A stretch of DNA of 64,000 nucleotides from Trachythela sp. YZ-2020 (GCA_016169945.1 JADLSH010000110.1:744001-808000), one strand, 5' to 3'; numbered from the stretch's first letter, positions 31,447 to 42,895 are shown. Notes: generated by a model not told the origin, from the sequence alone. Made by a program: numbers and translations.

Positions 31447-31694
31447 AATAGACTATATTATGGAAAGCAAGGAAATTATCCATCCTGTATTTATCTTACC
31501 AAGACACAGTCAAGGGAGAATTAGAGCTTATCCAATCTTGGAGTATTGTCCTCGTACAAAACGTATTTTGTTTCACTGCAGTCCAGGCAACTTCGGATTC
31601 TTTAATATTTACTCGAAGAAAATTGACAATAAACTTGTTATCCCTGAAATGACACAGACGTCGCGCGGATGTTGTGCTGCTCTCTCTTCAGATG
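31447..31694 (+). CDS. single unassigned exon
   Basis: A strong acceptor (T-rich tract then ttgcag) precedes an open frame with an ATG at 31460, reading MESKEIIHPVFILPRHSQGR through NFGFFNIYSKKIDNKL to CCAALSSDG, before a GTTTGT donor at 31695. The last block resembles a beta-propeller strand (ALSSDG), and a WD40-like block also occurs at 55.9 kb, but I cannot link them. The gene is unrecognised; no partner exon is identified nearby. Confidence 0.4.
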
Positions 31695-31747
31695 GTTTGT
31701 TAATCCAATTTTGGCATGTTATTGCGCGCATACTATTTAGTTTATAG

Positions 31748-32024
31748 ACTTACCTTTTTCACACAAATAAAGATCAAGCTTTTAGCTGTCAATTAAATGA
31801 CACCTTTTTTATCATTGCGATCAATAATGCCCCAATACTGTCCGATGAAAAAAGGGGGTCGAAATCACACTTTCCCACCTTTGGAAATTGAACGTCCTCC
31901 AAATTTTCAACCATTTTCCCAAGTAATGGTTGCCTATTTGTGAAACGTTCAGCATTCCCAGTTCAGTCTGCAAATTTCCTGTTTCGTAAAATGTTCTAAT
32001 CACTAAATTTCGTTGTAAAGCCCA
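31748..32024. other. no recognisable gene
   Basis: AT-rich DNA between the unassigned exon and the BEL/Pao element. No LTR boundary could be recognised here, although the 5' end of the retrotransposon should lie in or near it. Confidence 0.4.
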
Positions 32025-32317
32025 GTGGGTTCCTTAAGCAATTCCACCACTGTAACCACGGTCAATGATAGTCCGGTGCCTATGTTGGTCGAAGAAAGCC
32101 CACCCAGTTCAGCGAGCAATTCCACTGGTGTAACCGCAGTTAGTCCGGTGCCTACAACGGTCCAAGGAAGTCCACTGAGTTCCACGAGCAATTTCACTGG
32201 CACAACCCATCGACTTAAACTATTCCAGTATATAATGGTGATAAAACCAGATTTGAAGACTTTTGGGCATTATTCATCAGCCTGGTAGATGAGGGGAGTG
32301 AGCCTGTAAACATTAAA

Positions 32318-32602
32318 ATGGCTCGACTACGTCAAAGTCTTTCAGAAAATGCTCTTGACGCAATCTGTGCACTGGGTGTTACTGCGCCAGAGCATAATGA
32401 GGCTAAGGAGATATTAAAAGCTAAGTTCGGTGGACAACGTCGTCAGTTGCAAGCATACCTGGATCAGCTAGAAAACACGCCATCTCTGAAGAACAATGAC
32501 ATTCAGTCTTTTGAAAAGTTTGCTGATCTTGTGCGAGTAACCGTGGTAAAGCTGGAAGTAGAGGGGCGCAGTGGTGAACTGGGAGATGGTGCATTACCAT
32601 AG
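32318..32602 (+). pseudogene. BEL/Pao gag fragment
   Basis: Contains LRQSLSENALDAICALGVTAPEHNEAKEILKAKFGG (given here only as a landmark by its start LRQSLSENALDA and its KAKFGGQRRQLQAYLD end), which is the DUF1759-type gag block of BEL/Pao. The frame breaks at about 32600 (ELGDGALP) where consensus gag continues. An upstream serine/threonine-rich frame (32025-32288) is probably its linker. Confidence 0.75.
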
Positions 32603-32942
32603 CCTTCTGGTAAGGAAACTAGCTGACAGACAAGTAGAAAACAACCGTAGATGGCTTAGTGAACAACATAAAGTACAGTCAGTGAAAATCTTGAGAGACT
32701 GGCTGTAGGAAGAAGTAATCATCCGAGTTGAAGCTACAGAAATGGCCCAGGGAGTAAGTTCAAGGCCTAGAGAAGATGAAAAAGGAAAGAACAAGCCTAA
32801 CCCAACTGAGAGAGTATACCGGCCTCGATCATTGTTTATGTCTGAAGAAGTCTATTATGGAAGCAGCGGTATTGATAGAAAGCCTCCTTGCGTAGTGTGT
32901 CATGGAAACCATGGGGTGTGATCATGCACGAAATTTAGTGCT

Positions 32943-33560
32943 ATGAGTGTACCATATCGTTGGAACGTTGCCAAGAAGGAACATTTATGTTTTCGATGTC
33001 TTGCAAGCAATCATCTGGGTAAGGATTGTACAAGATCGAAGCCATGTACAGTGCAGGGGTGCAAAAGGAGCCATCACAATATATTGCATGAGGACATGAT
33101 TCAGAAACAGGAAGAAGATTTTAAGAAGCTGGAGTTGCCACGGGAGGGGGCACCCAACCGAACTCATGCTTCAAGAAACAAGAGTACACCAGCTGCTGAA
33201 GCACTGTCACTTCGTACTATACCTGTGTTGGTAAAGGAAAACGGTCGAAAGGTTAAAGTAAATGCTATTTTGGATGACGCATCTAATGAAACTTTCCTAA
33301 ACGAACAGGTCGCTGGAGCACTGGGACTTAAAGAGCCATACAAAACAGTGAAAGTTCATGTTTTAAATAACGAGGTTGAAACATTTGAATCCATGCCGGT
33401 GAGTGTTATGGTAGAAAGTGTTGATGGTCAGTATCGCAAGGAAGTTAGTGTCAAAACGTGCCCTCAGAATGTTACTGGTACCTACAATTTATTTCAATTT
33501 ATTCAAAAGATACCAATTTTGCAGTTAAAAACTGAATTACACTGGTTTACATGCATATGA
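32943..33560 (+). pseudogene. BEL/Pao zinc knuckle and protease
   Basis: Begins with a CFRCLASNHLGKDC zinc knuckle and a second Cys/His cluster (CTVQGCKRSHHNILH), then the DUF1758-type aspartic protease with ILDDASNETFLNEQVAGALG, in which the usual DSGS loop is DDAS/N. The frame is interrupted at about 33480 by an antisense LINE and carries foreign residues after TYNLF. An upstream stop at 32919-32921 (TGA where the duplicate copy has TGG) separates it from the rest of gag. Confidence 0.85.
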
Positions 33561-33639
33561 GTAAAAATGTCTACAAACGCTCCTTATTTACACGTTGTTA
33601 ATTATGATAGTTCTAGGTAAAAATGTAGCCAAACAATTA

Positions 33640-34513
33640 TTATTTAAAACTAGAGTTATAGGCCTTACTACCGGTCATAATAAAACTATTAGCAAACCTA
33701 CTTGTCCTATGCTTTGGTATTGAAAGACAATTGTCATTACGTAGAGAATATCCAGTTTTATGTCTTGGGGGAACGAGAGAATGGAGTTTATGGGATGTTT
33801 CTTCACACATTTGAACGAAAAGTTTCTCGCAAATGGTCTTTCTCCGCAAGAACAGTGACACCACCCCAGCGCGTACCGACGCATCTTCATATTTGAGATC
33901 AGGGAAGATTATACGAAGGGCTCTGCGTTGAATACTCTCGATCTCGTCGCTCAAGTATTGCGCCAAGCTATAGTGCCATACCTCGCACGAAAACTCTAAA
34001 ATTGGTCGAACGCAGGTAGTATAAACCCGGACTAACTTGCACGCTGGAATAGAGGATCTCTTAAGTAATCGTAAGGCATACAACCGCTTCGAAGCTTTCT
34101 TGCAGATATAGTCAACGTGCTCGATCCATTTAAGATCTTTTGAGATCATGACACCTAGTAATTTAGCATGCGGGACCACAGATATATCATGACCGTCAAT
34201 GGTGATCGGCGGAAGAGCCCCAAGATCAAGGGGAGAGAACCCAACACGAATTTCTTTTGTTTTTGTAGGGTTCAGTTTCATGTTATTCACAGAAACCCAT
34301 TTAGCAGATTCTGTAATTTGAGACGGTAGGACCGAGTTGGCTTCTTGACCCTTCAAGACAATCTCCCAGATAGTGGTGTCGTCAACAAATTTCACCGTAT
34401 CGTCGGAGACGTTCAAGTCGTTCACCATGATGAGGAAGAGGAAGGGGCCCAGTTTTGTTCCTTGGGGGACTCCTCCGTTGGTAGTTCTCCAAGGTGGAGG
34501 ATTGGTCAAAAAA
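33640..34513 (-). pseudogene. 5'-truncated LINE RT, inserted in BEL
   Basis: Antisense LINE fragment starting within the RT. NGGVPQGTKLGPFLFLIMVND is near its 5' end, then VKFVDDTTIWEI (FVDD form of the catalytic motif), CVRPILEFSCEVWHYSLAQ and a C-terminal SFIMTGSKAY before the stop at 33640. The domain after motif B is open. The insertion lies inside the BEL protease, so it is younger than the BEL copy. Residues upstream of NGGVPQ are host or junction sequence. Confidence 0.88.
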
Positions 34514-34539
34514 TAGGAGCAACTGGCCACATCTACAGA

Positions 34540-35943
34540 GTTGTGATTTTGCAACGCCAGCGAAAGATGGTTTGGTGGACTTATTGATCGGTGTGGACAA
34601 TGCTGATTTATTATATTCAAGAGCAGATGTCCGTGGAGAACCTGGAAGCCCAATTGCTCGACTTGGGCCACTGGGTGGAGTTGTATGCGCAGTGTGTCAT
34701 GGAAACCATGGGGTGTGGTCATGCACGAAATTTAGTGCTATGAGTGTACCAGATCGAACTCTGTTGTCCAGGAACACAGTAGAAGTTATCAGTGTTGCAT
34801 CCTGTTGCCAAGTCGACGAGCATATCAAGAGATTTTGGGAAATTGAAAGCTGTGGGACTGAGAACATAAATTCCAAAGTTTGTACTCAGGAGGAGACGGA
34901 ATCCCTGAACAAGGTGAAAGAATCGGTTAGCTACGATATTGCAACTTCGAGATACCAGATAACTACTCCTTGGAAAGAGAATCGACCAACACTCCCAAGT
35001 AACCGAGAACATGCATTGACAGGACTTGTTAGTACGGAGAAGAAACTGAAGAAAGATGACATTGTGTGCAAGGAATATCAGCAGACGATAGAATCGTACG
35101 TGGAGAAAGGCTAGTTAGAGAGAGTGAAAAGATCCCTCCTGAAGTATGGTACTTGCCACATTTCCCAGTCGTGAGAATGGATAAGTCGACAACAAAGGTA
35201 CGGATTGTGTTCGATTGTTCGGCGAAGACGGATGGAGTCTCGTTAAATGATATCATCAATCCAGGGCCAAAGCTACAACAGGAACTTTTCGATGTATTAC
35301 TTCGTTTTCGGCGCAATGAAGTGGCGTTGGCCTGTGACATAAAGGAGATGTTCCTCCAGGTGGAAGTCGAAGAAAAAGATCGTCCATTATTCCGTGTCTT
35401 GTGGAGAGATCTAGACAACACGAAAGAGCCGGATGTCTATGAGTTTACTCGCGTTGTGTTTGGTAAAATTTCAGCTCCCATGGAGGCACAATTCATCGCA
35501 CAAGAGAATGCAAGGCGACACCAAGATACGTATCCATTGGCCGCTGAAACCGTTTTAAAGTCGACGTACATGGATGATTCGATAGATAGTGTGGAAACAG
35601 ATGAAACAGGACTTGAGTTGTATCATCAATTAAGTTCACTTTGGAAACAAGCGGGAATGCAGGCCAGGAAATGGGTTTCCAACTCGGTAAAAGTTATGGC
35701 GGAAATTCCAACAGAAGACCAAGCAGTGCAGACTCAAGACTCTCGGCATTTCGTGGGACAGCAAAGAAGATGTTCTAACACTACCTGCTTCAACAGTTCC
35801 TTCCGACCTTCCACTGACCAAACGGAACGTCTTAAGAAAGATTGCAGCAGTGTTTGATCCACTCGGTTTGGTCAGCCCATTCGTTATGGTCGCCAAAGCC
35901 ATCTTGCAAGAACTTTGGGGTAGTGGTTATGATTGGGATGAAA
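34540..35943 (+). pseudogene. BEL/Pao protease tail and reverse transcriptase
   Basis: Opens with FATPAKDGLVDLLIGVDNAD and DVRGEPGSPIARLGPLG (protease tail), then a 70-bp foreign copy of the gag zinc-knuckle region (34686-34755), then the RT start (RPTLPSNREHALTGLVSTEK). A frameshift at about 35108 leads to EVWYLPHFPVVRMDKSTTKVRIVF, FDCSAKTDGVSLND and the catalytic YMDDSIDSVET (YMDD). Another frameshift follows near 35755. RT palm motifs are recognisable, though the protein is broken in at least two places. Confidence 0.9.
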
Positions 35944-35952
35944 TCATTGTCG

Positions 35953-36190
35953 AAGTTAATATAAGTTAATGTAAAATCAAAAATATTTTTCTTCAGTTCT
36001 CTAACACTTTTATCTATTTAATTAACAAGAAAAAACTGGAAGCTAACTAGAAAACCTAACGGTTCACTTAGCTTCCAAGCTCTAAAAATGCTGTGCAAAA
36101 ATTGTAAATTCTATCTATATACTAATTATTTAAGAATTGTTATTTATGTATATTTTTCTATTTAAGAGTGAAATAAAGTTGTATTGTATT
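35953..36190 (+). mobile_element. LINE 3' tail insertion with 8-bp duplication
   Basis: attgtcga occurs at 35945-35952 and again at 36191-36198, flanking 238 bp that end in aataaagttgtattgtatt. BEL coding sequence reads directly across the two copies. The segment has no ORF. It is an extremely truncated non-LTR insertion; a LINE- or SINE-type origin is inferred from the tail and the target duplication. Confidence 0.75.
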
Positions 36191-37075
36191 ATTGTCGATG
36201 AAATTGCGAACAGGATAGCTGTATGGCTCGAGCAGTTGCAGGAAGTCGCAGCGATACATGTGCCGAGGTGCTTATGTGAAATCAAGGTAGTAGTGTCCAG
36301 AGAAGTGGTTACATTCGTGGACGCTTCATTAAAGGCGTATCGAGCGGTTGTGTATTTGAGATGTACGTACGAGGACGGTTCTCGTTCGAGCAGATTAATC
36401 GCCTCCAAGAGTAAGGTCGCACCGTTAACACCGATGACAGTACCAAGACTTGAGTTAATGGCAGCAATTCTTAGCTTGATACTTACTCAAAATGTACTTC
36501 GGGCGCTTGAGATGAGCATGCAAGATGTCACCTTCTATTCCGACAGTGCTGACGTACTGTGGTGGATTCGTGGTTGTGGGAGAGACTTTCCCGTTTATAG
36601 CTAATCGAATTGGAGAATTACAAATGTATGGCAATCCAGCGCCGTGGCAGCACGTTCCAACCGAACAAAACTCGGCGGACTTGTGCACGCGAGGTGCAAC
36701 ACCGTTACAATTGTCGGAGTCTACGTTGTGGTGGAACGGTCCAATGTGGTTGGTACAGGATACTCCCAGTGGCCTCGCATGGACTTGGAGAAGTCTCCAG
36801 CTAATCTTCCTGAAAAGAAAGCCGCCCACAAGAAGGATAACAAAGCTAAGTGGTCTCTGGTGGTAAACCAAAGTAGATGAAGAAGCTGTGGAACATACAG
36901 ATATCTGGCGGTTGGATCCGAAATGGTTTTCGGATTGGAAGCACTTAGTCCGTGTATACAAGTCAGAGTTAGTAGGGTCCTGGCGAATATGAGGAATAAG
37001 CAGAAACGTCGACAATGCCAAAGAGAGCTCGCACCCGAGGAAATTCATGATACACAAGACGTGATCATTCATAAT
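36191..37075 (+). pseudogene. BEL/Pao RNase H and linker
   Basis: 36191-36598 carries the RNase H core: VVTFVDASLKAYRAVVYL, the catalytic-type block TVPRLELMAAILS and FYSDSADVLWWIRGCGR. A one-base shift near 36590 moves the frame to FIANRIGELQM and WQHVPTEQNSADLCTRGA, which holds the last RNase H acidic/His region. The following linker ends at APEEIHDTQDVIIHNS where the second antisense LINE is inserted. Confidence 0.88.
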
Positions 37076-37084
37076 TCATAATAA

Positions 37085-39530
37085 TAATATTTTAATTATC
37101 CATCTTAGGACAAGAAAAACAATGGATTTACAAAATTAAATAGTGCTATAATTACAATTAAAAATATTTACTATATATGATAGGTAAACTTAAGATTGTG
37201 TAAAAAGGTTCAAAATCAGTTTCATAAAATTACTTGGTTACAGCATCGCGGCATAAACGAGTTTTTGTGTCTTTCTGTTTTGGAAGAGATTTGGTACTCT
37301 TTAAAACCTCCGCGCAAACTTTTGTTTGCTTTACGCGTGATTTGCTCAATATGTTCGTTCCATTTCATGTTATTTTGACACCAAACACCAAGTAGTTTAA
37401 AAGTTTTTACTCTTTCAATAACAGCATCTCCTATTTGGATTGGAGGTGGTTCTTGAACAGAATTTGTAAAGCATATCCACATGTCTTTAGTTTTCTTAGA
37501 GTTTAGTTCCATTTTGTTTGTTTCAGCCCACTTACACACACAGTCTATTGCGACTTGCATTGAGCTGTATGTACCTTGTTCGACTAGTTGGTCCTGAGTG
37601 CAATCATCAGCGTATTTATCCGTATCTATATTCAGATTATCAGGGATCGAGTCTTCCAAATCATTTATATGTACATTAAAAAGTGCTGGCGAAATTACTG
37701 AGCCCTGTGGAACGCCACAAGGGCAACTGGCAGTTGACGATAAGATTCCGCTTAAATTTACCTGTTGAGTTCTTCCCGTGAGAAAACTTCTAATCCATAA
37801 CCATAATGATTTGTTAATGTTCATATGCGCAAGTTTTTCAAGTAAAATGTTGTGGTGCACCAGGTCGAAGGCCTTCCGGAAATCTAGAAAAACAGCATGA
37901 ACGCCTTTTCTACCAGTTAGAGAGTTGTCTGTAGCATTGTACCATTTTTGAGTCATAGATATTAAGGCAGTTACAGTAGACCGTCCGTGGGTAAATGCAT
38001 GTTGGTTATTTTTAACCTTGAGATCCGTGCCATTCAGTTGGAGTTGAAGTTTTTCTAGGACTTTGGCCATCTGGGGAAGTACTGAGATCTGGCGGAAATC
38101 ATTATCTATATCACGTGGATTTGGGACCTTAGCTACAGGTGTTATTAAGGCATGTTTTTATAGTGATGGGTACTGACATTGATTGATACTACATGTGACA
38201 ACATTATGTACCACAGGTGCAAGATCTTCCGCGAAACGTTTGAGTAGCCAAGCCGGAATCTCGTCCACACCAGTCGCTTTCCTTGAATTTAAGTGTTTTA
38301 GACAACTTTTGACTTGACCAATTGAGGGCAGAGGTGGCGGTGTTTCTTTAAGCAGGTGATTTACTTCATCAACGTCCAATTTATTTTCGTTTCTCAGATT
38401 TTCCCAAGGTTTAGTAAACACAGATTGTAGTTTTTCAGCTGCCTCTTCAGTTTCTATTTCAGGGGTGTGCACCCTGGAGTTTGTAGCATTGTTCGCTCCA
38501 ATAAGAGCATTGATTGTCTTATACCACTTTGCTGGATTAGATGAGCGGAAGTCTTTTGCTTTAGAATTGTAATACCTGACTTTGGCTTCTGATATTAATC
38601 TACGAACAGACTCGCATAATTGATTGTACCGAGCTTATCACTGCGGGAAAATTCTCGTTGTCGCTGTTTGATTTTAGTTTTAATGTAGCTAGTCATCCAC
38701 GGTTTATCGGATTGATGGACCCGAACTGTTTTCTCAGGAATTGTTTCTTCAATTATCTCCGTCAAGGTGGAACTGAAATTCTTCACTTTCTCATCTATGT
38801 CTTGAGCTTCGTACACCGTTGTCCAGTCTTCCTGAATAATCTTCAAACTAAGAGCATTGAGATTTCCAGTTTTCAAGTGCCTAATTCGTTTGGAATTGGC
38901 CGGCGTCTTCTGCTGCTCCTTTGGAGTCAGGAGTAGACATTGATGGTCAGAGCGGCCAATTGGAGGTAGGTGCTGAACTGGGTTGAACCTACTATGCATG
39001 TTAGTATAAAATTGATCCAGAATGTTATTGCCTCTCGTTGGAGCTGTCACATGTTTTTTTAAGTCAAAACGATTACATAGGCGACTTAAATTTAATTTAT
39101 TAAAATCACCTGCAATTACAATTCCGCATGATGGTCTATCAATTAGGAAGCTATCAAGGCAGGTTGTAAGGTATTCGATCATGTCATTATTGTTCTCAGC
39201 AGGTTGCCCCGGAGGATGATACACCACTCCAACAATTATTGAACTATATGGTCTTGGGGTTCTAGGAGGCTTCAGTAATAACCATAGCACTTCTTTGTCG
39301 CTGGTTTCTGTTGTCACCAAGCGAGTAGCCGGAATACTAGAGTGTACATATGTGAGCACCCCGCCACCAATGGTGGCTCTGTCCAAGCGAAAGTTTTTGA
39401 ACATAGGGCCAATCGTTATTGCAGAGTCAGGAATGGCTTCGTTCAACCAGGACTCAGTGATTAAAACTACTTCTGGTTTATTTATAGCAACAACAGCAGA
39501 TAGTTCGTCTATTTTATTAGTTATGTGACA
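37085..39530 (-). pseudogene. CR1/L2-like LINE, antisense in BEL
   Basis: An antisense LINE. The endonuclease (39575-38595) has TESWLNEAIPDSAI, GDFNKLNLS and GRSDHQCLLL; most of the domain is present. Then frame breaks at 38595 and 38472-38158, and RT 38070-37222 with VFLDFRKAFDLVHHNILLEK, GVPQGSVISPALFNV and DKYADDCTQ. The tail near 37080 is AT-rich (aataataat). The first residues of the 39575 frame (MDCREWSCIIHSSYA) belong to BEL sequence. The copy is 5'-truncated only by little, but broken. Confidence 0.88.
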
Positions 39531-40184
39531 TGCATAACTGCTGTGGATTATGCAGGACCATTCACGACAGTCCAAGGACGAGGAAAACGACGATTTAAGC
39601 GCTGGCTTTGTTTGTTCACATGTTTGTCAACACGGGCCGTCCATTCAGAAGTTGCGTGGGGCCTGGATTCGGACAGTTTTCTTAATGCGTTCACTAGGTT
39701 CACCAGTAGGAGAGGAGTTCCTAAAGAAATGATCGGCGACAACGGCACCAATTTCGTTGGAGCAGTGAACGAACTGAAGGAACTAGTGGCACAATTGGAC
39801 CGAGAGAAGATACAGCGAGTAACTGCAGATAACGGTACGAAATTGTCTTTCAATCCTCCTGGAGGACCTCATTTTGGTGGAGTTGTTGAAATAATGGTGA
39901 AGGCTGCTAAGAAGGCAATCTACGCAGCATTCAACAAATGTGATGTAACCGACGAGGAGTTGATTACTCTATGCAGAGGTGTCGAAAGCCAAATTAATTC
40001 TCGTCCGATAACTTACCAATCGGCAAATCCTGCAGATGATGTTCCACTCACGCCCAACCATTTCCTTCATGGGCAACTAGGAGGAGAGTTTGCACCAGAT
40101 GTGATGGATTTGGACGTTAATCCTCGTAAGAGATGGCGTAAGGTTCAAGTAATTCTGTCGCGGGTATGGAGTCGCTGGCTTTAG
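39525..40184 (+). pseudogene. BEL/Pao integrase, truncated
   Basis: 219 open codons of the integrase catalytic core: VDYAGPF with the first catalytic-type Asp, DNGTNFVGAVNELKEL with the second, and GPHFGGVVEIMVKAAKK with the catalytic Glu, thus a DDE core. The C-terminal domain stops at RVWSRWL, where a fold-back MITE (40181) begins. The N-terminal zinc-binding part was lost or displaced by the LINE insertion. The core frame is undamaged. Confidence 0.9.
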
Positions 40185-40562
40185 TAGAAACCAGCAAGAA
40201 AACAGTATTTCAAAACGTTTTCTTGCTTAAAAATCGCGCCGAGGATATGGCTGTTTCGCTACTCGCTATCTATCGACAATTAGATAGCGAGTAGCGTAGC
40301 CAATCAAATTACAGCATTTGCAATAGTATACTAGTATGATTCTACTAAATAACAATAGGAATTGTATGTTTCATATCCATAGCACGATAGTAGCTACGTT
40401 AGCAGAATCATACTAGTATGAATCATACTATTGCAAATGCTGTAATTTGATTGGCTACGCTACTCGCTATCTAATTGTCGATAGATAGCTTGTAACGAAT
40501 TTATTTCAATAAATTATGAAAAACGTTTTGAAATACTGTTTTCTTGCTGGTTTCTACTAAAA
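40181..40562. repeat. fold-back MITE cutting BEL integrase
   Basis: ttagtagaaaccagcaagaa at the left end is the reverse complement of ttcttgctggtttctactaa at the right end. Internal blocks (gatagcgagtagcgtagcca and catactagtatgatt) are also mirrored. About 135-bp arms. It coincides with the truncation of the integrase. Confidence 0.88.
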
Positions 40563-40668
40563 CAATTAGATTATTCGCTCTCGATTTCTATGAGATGATA
40601 GTTCATTCGGGCTTCGCCCTCATCAACTATCACCTCATAGAAATCTTGAGCTCATAATCTAATTGTTA
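40562..40668. repeat. short palindrome
   Basis: aacaattagattatt... pairs with ...ataatctaattgtt, with inner arms gatttctatgag / ctcatagaaatc and gggcttcgccc at the apex. A perfect-looking small fold-back. Confidence 0.85.
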
Positions 40669-40734
40669 ATTAGGATTTTGTGTGTTTCATATCCATAGCA
40701 CGATAGCACGTTTGCACGGCTCGATAGTATTGGG

Positions 40735-40778
40735 ATATAGCACGTTAGCACGTTAGCACGTTAGCACGTTAGCACGTT
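40735..40778 (+). repeat. cacgttag tandem repeat
   Basis: An eight/nine-base gcacgttag unit repeats about five times head to tail. Related single units occur near 40690 and 43920 in the flanking repeats. Confidence 0.85.
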
Positions 40779-41206
40779 CTATTTAACAATTAGTCGCCGA
40801 AGGCGAGGTGATTATAGTCACTGAGCCGAAGGCGAAGTGACTATAGGATTGTAATCACCGAGCCTGAGGCGACTAATTGTTTTAGTAGAAATTTCAAAGA
40901 TGAAAACAAACACAGAAAGTTATGAGGTCAGTTGAAAAGGCTATAGGAAAAAATTGAGTGCTTTTCTCAGCGGCGTTTATTAACAACATGCCGGCAAAAG
41001 CAACACTCGCGACGAGTGTCAAACAATTTTGTGAGAAAAATACTTTGGAAGGGCTCAAATACAAAATTGAATGGTTTTAAAAATCTATAACAGCTAAGCT
41101 TTTGCTGAATATAACGATATAAATGAGGTAAAACGAATAATTTACAAAATAAACACTTAAGTGGTTGAGCCGTACGGAAAACGTTTTAAACAATGTACAT
41201 TTCAAC

Positions 41207-41618
41207 AGCGAAAAAACACTGCCTTTCGAAGAAAAATAGTGTATTTGTTATCGCTTACCTTTAAAAATGTCAAAAATATATTCTCCTAGCTTGAATTTAA
41301 CGGCACTTTTTTGTTTCAAATTCAGCACCTCCCGAAGAAGCCATTTTGAAAAAAAATGATATCACTGGGAAGCCAGTGGCTATCACTTTTAGTAGAATTT
41401 TTGATGTGCCTATCTTTTCCTGCATTCTGATTGGTCCAAATTGAACCTCTAAAAAGTGGCTTCTTCGAGAGCTGCCGAAATTAAAACAAAAATCGTTTTT
41501 TTGAGCCTGATTCAAAGTTATAAATACAATTCGAAGAGGATATATTTTTGACATTTTCAAAGGTAAGCGATAACAAACACACTATTTTTCTTCCAAAGGC
41601 AGCGTGTTTTCGCTGTTT
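41207..41618. repeat. nested fold-back
   Basis: aacagcgaaaaaacactgcc and tattttt-gacattttcaaagg-taagcgataaca blocks occur in inverted orientation at both ends of the interval. The middle has further mirrored gaagaagcc / ggcttcttc parts. Confidence 0.75.
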
Positions 41619-41620
41619 AA

Positions 41621-42895
41621 ATGTATATGCATAGGCGGCGGAAGATCAGTATTATTGGAGCGGGGGGGTGGGGGCTTATCAATAAACATCTTCGCCCAAT
41701 CTCCCTAACTCCTATTTTATCAAAATTAGCTGAAGAATTTGTGGTCAATGAACACCTAAAACCTGCGGTTCTGGAGGTTTTAGATCCCAACCAATTTGGT
41801 GTCATTCCTGGCTCATCAACAAGTCAAGCACTGATAAAAATGATGCACAAATGGACCGAAGCCACAGATGGAAATGGGGCGTCTGTTCGAGTTGTCTTGT
41901 TTGACTATCAAAAAGCATTTGACTTTGTTGACCATTGTATTCTGCTATCAAAACTTGAACTCTTGCGTCTCCCAACTACCACCCTAAACTGGATTATAGA
42001 TTTTCTCAGTAATAGGAAACAACGGGTTAAATTGGGCAACGATTGTTTCTCTGAGTGGGGAAACGTACCTGCTGGAGTACCTCAGGGTACAAAGCTTGTA
42101 TCATGGCTGTTTATCGTAATGATTAATGACCTAACTCTGACAGGAAGTGACCAGGCAAAATTTGTTGACGATCTTACGATATCGGAGACAATACCTAAAT
42201 TTAGTCAAAGCTCGATTCAAGAAACTGTAACGAATATTGAAAGTTGGTCTGATACCAATTCATTTCGGCTTCATGACGAGAAATGCAAGGAGCTTAGAAT
42301 TGATTTTAAGAAGACGAAGAGTATCTTCGCTCCCATCCTCGTAAATGGGAAACCATTAGAAGTCGTACAAGAAGCAAAATTACTTGGTCTTACTTTTACA
42401 TCCGATCTTAAATGGAACAATCACGTGGATAACATTGTCTCTAAATGCTCGAAACGATTATATCTCTTGGTGCAGTTAAAACGAGCTAAAGTTCCAAAAA
42501 GTGACATAATACAATTTTACCAAACATGTATAAGACCAGTTCTGGAATATGCCTCCATTGTATATCACTATTCTCTACCAAAATATCTCAGCGACGACAT
42601 TGAACGTATTCAAAAACGTGCTCATTCTATTGTGTATCCCGGATACAAATACGAAGACTCTCTCGTTGAAAGTGGACTTTCGACTCTCCACGAGAGGAGG
42701 GATCAGGCATCTGAGAAGTTTTTTAATCAAATTTTAGAAAATGATAATCATAAATTAGCGAACCTTATTTCGAAAGTGGATTCCATGTCTTGTCACATTC
42801 TGAGAAAAGTCAAGGAAGTGGAAATACCGAATTTTAAAACAGAACGGTTTAAAAAATCATTTTTAATCGCCAGTAGTATTAATACGAACAAGTAG
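41621..42895 (+). CDS. LINE reverse transcriptase, uninterrupted fragment
   Basis: 424 open codons. LRPISLTPILSKLAEEFVV, LFDYQKAFDFVDHCIL (catalytic Asp), GVPQGTKLVSWLFIVMINDL, and the catalytic pair within AKFVDDLTISE. The C-terminal region has KRLYLLVQLKRAKVP and CIRPVLEYASIVYHYSLP. Belongs to the same LINE type as 24.5-25.5 and 33.6-34.5 kb. The start methionine lies in flanking repeat; the actual element begins near LRPIS at about 41690. A G/W change in the PQGTKLG motif (PQGTKLV) may weaken activity. 5'-truncated, hence not autonomous. Confidence 0.88.
   Translation: MYMHRRRKISIIGAGGWGLINKHLRPISLTPILSKLAEEFVVNEHLKPAVLEVLDPNQFGVIPGSSTSQALIKMMHKWTEATDGNGASVRVVLFDYQKAFDFVDHCILLSKLELLRLPTTTLNWIIDFLSNRKQRVKLGNDCFSEWGNVPAGVPQGTKLVSWLFIVMINDLTLTGSDQAKFVDDLTISETIPKFSQSSIQETVTNIESWSDTNSFRLHDEKCKELRIDFKKTKSIFAPILVNGKPLEVVQEAKLLGLTFTSDLKWNNHVDNIVSKCSKRLYLLVQLKRAKVPKSDIIQFYQTCIRPVLEYASIVYHYSLPKYLSDDIERIQKRAHSIVYPGYKYEDSLVESGLSTLHERRDQASEKFFNQILENDNHKLANLISKVDSMSCHILRKVKEVEIPNFKTERFKKSFLIASSINTNK

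Larger units (their letters stand above)
32025..40184 (+). mobile_element. BEL/Pao LTR retrotransposon, nested and decayed
   Basis: Pieces in order: gag (32025-32602), zinc knuckle plus protease (32943-33480), antisense LINE insertion (about 33490-34520), protease tail and RT (34540-35943), 240-bp LINE tail insertion (35953-36190), RNase H (36191-37075), antisense LINE insertion (37080-39530), integrase (39530-40184). The integrase end is cut by a fold-back MITE at 40181. I could not identify LTRs. Many frameshifts and stops show that the element is long dead. Confidence 0.88.

Noticed and set aside
33702..34587. Plus-strand frames across the LINE at 33.6-34.5 kb
   Set aside because: Reverse-strand shadows of the RT coding sequence.
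40735..40778. CRISPR-like array
   Set aside because: Units are contiguous without spacers and the context is eukaryotic mobile DNA. It is a minisatellite.
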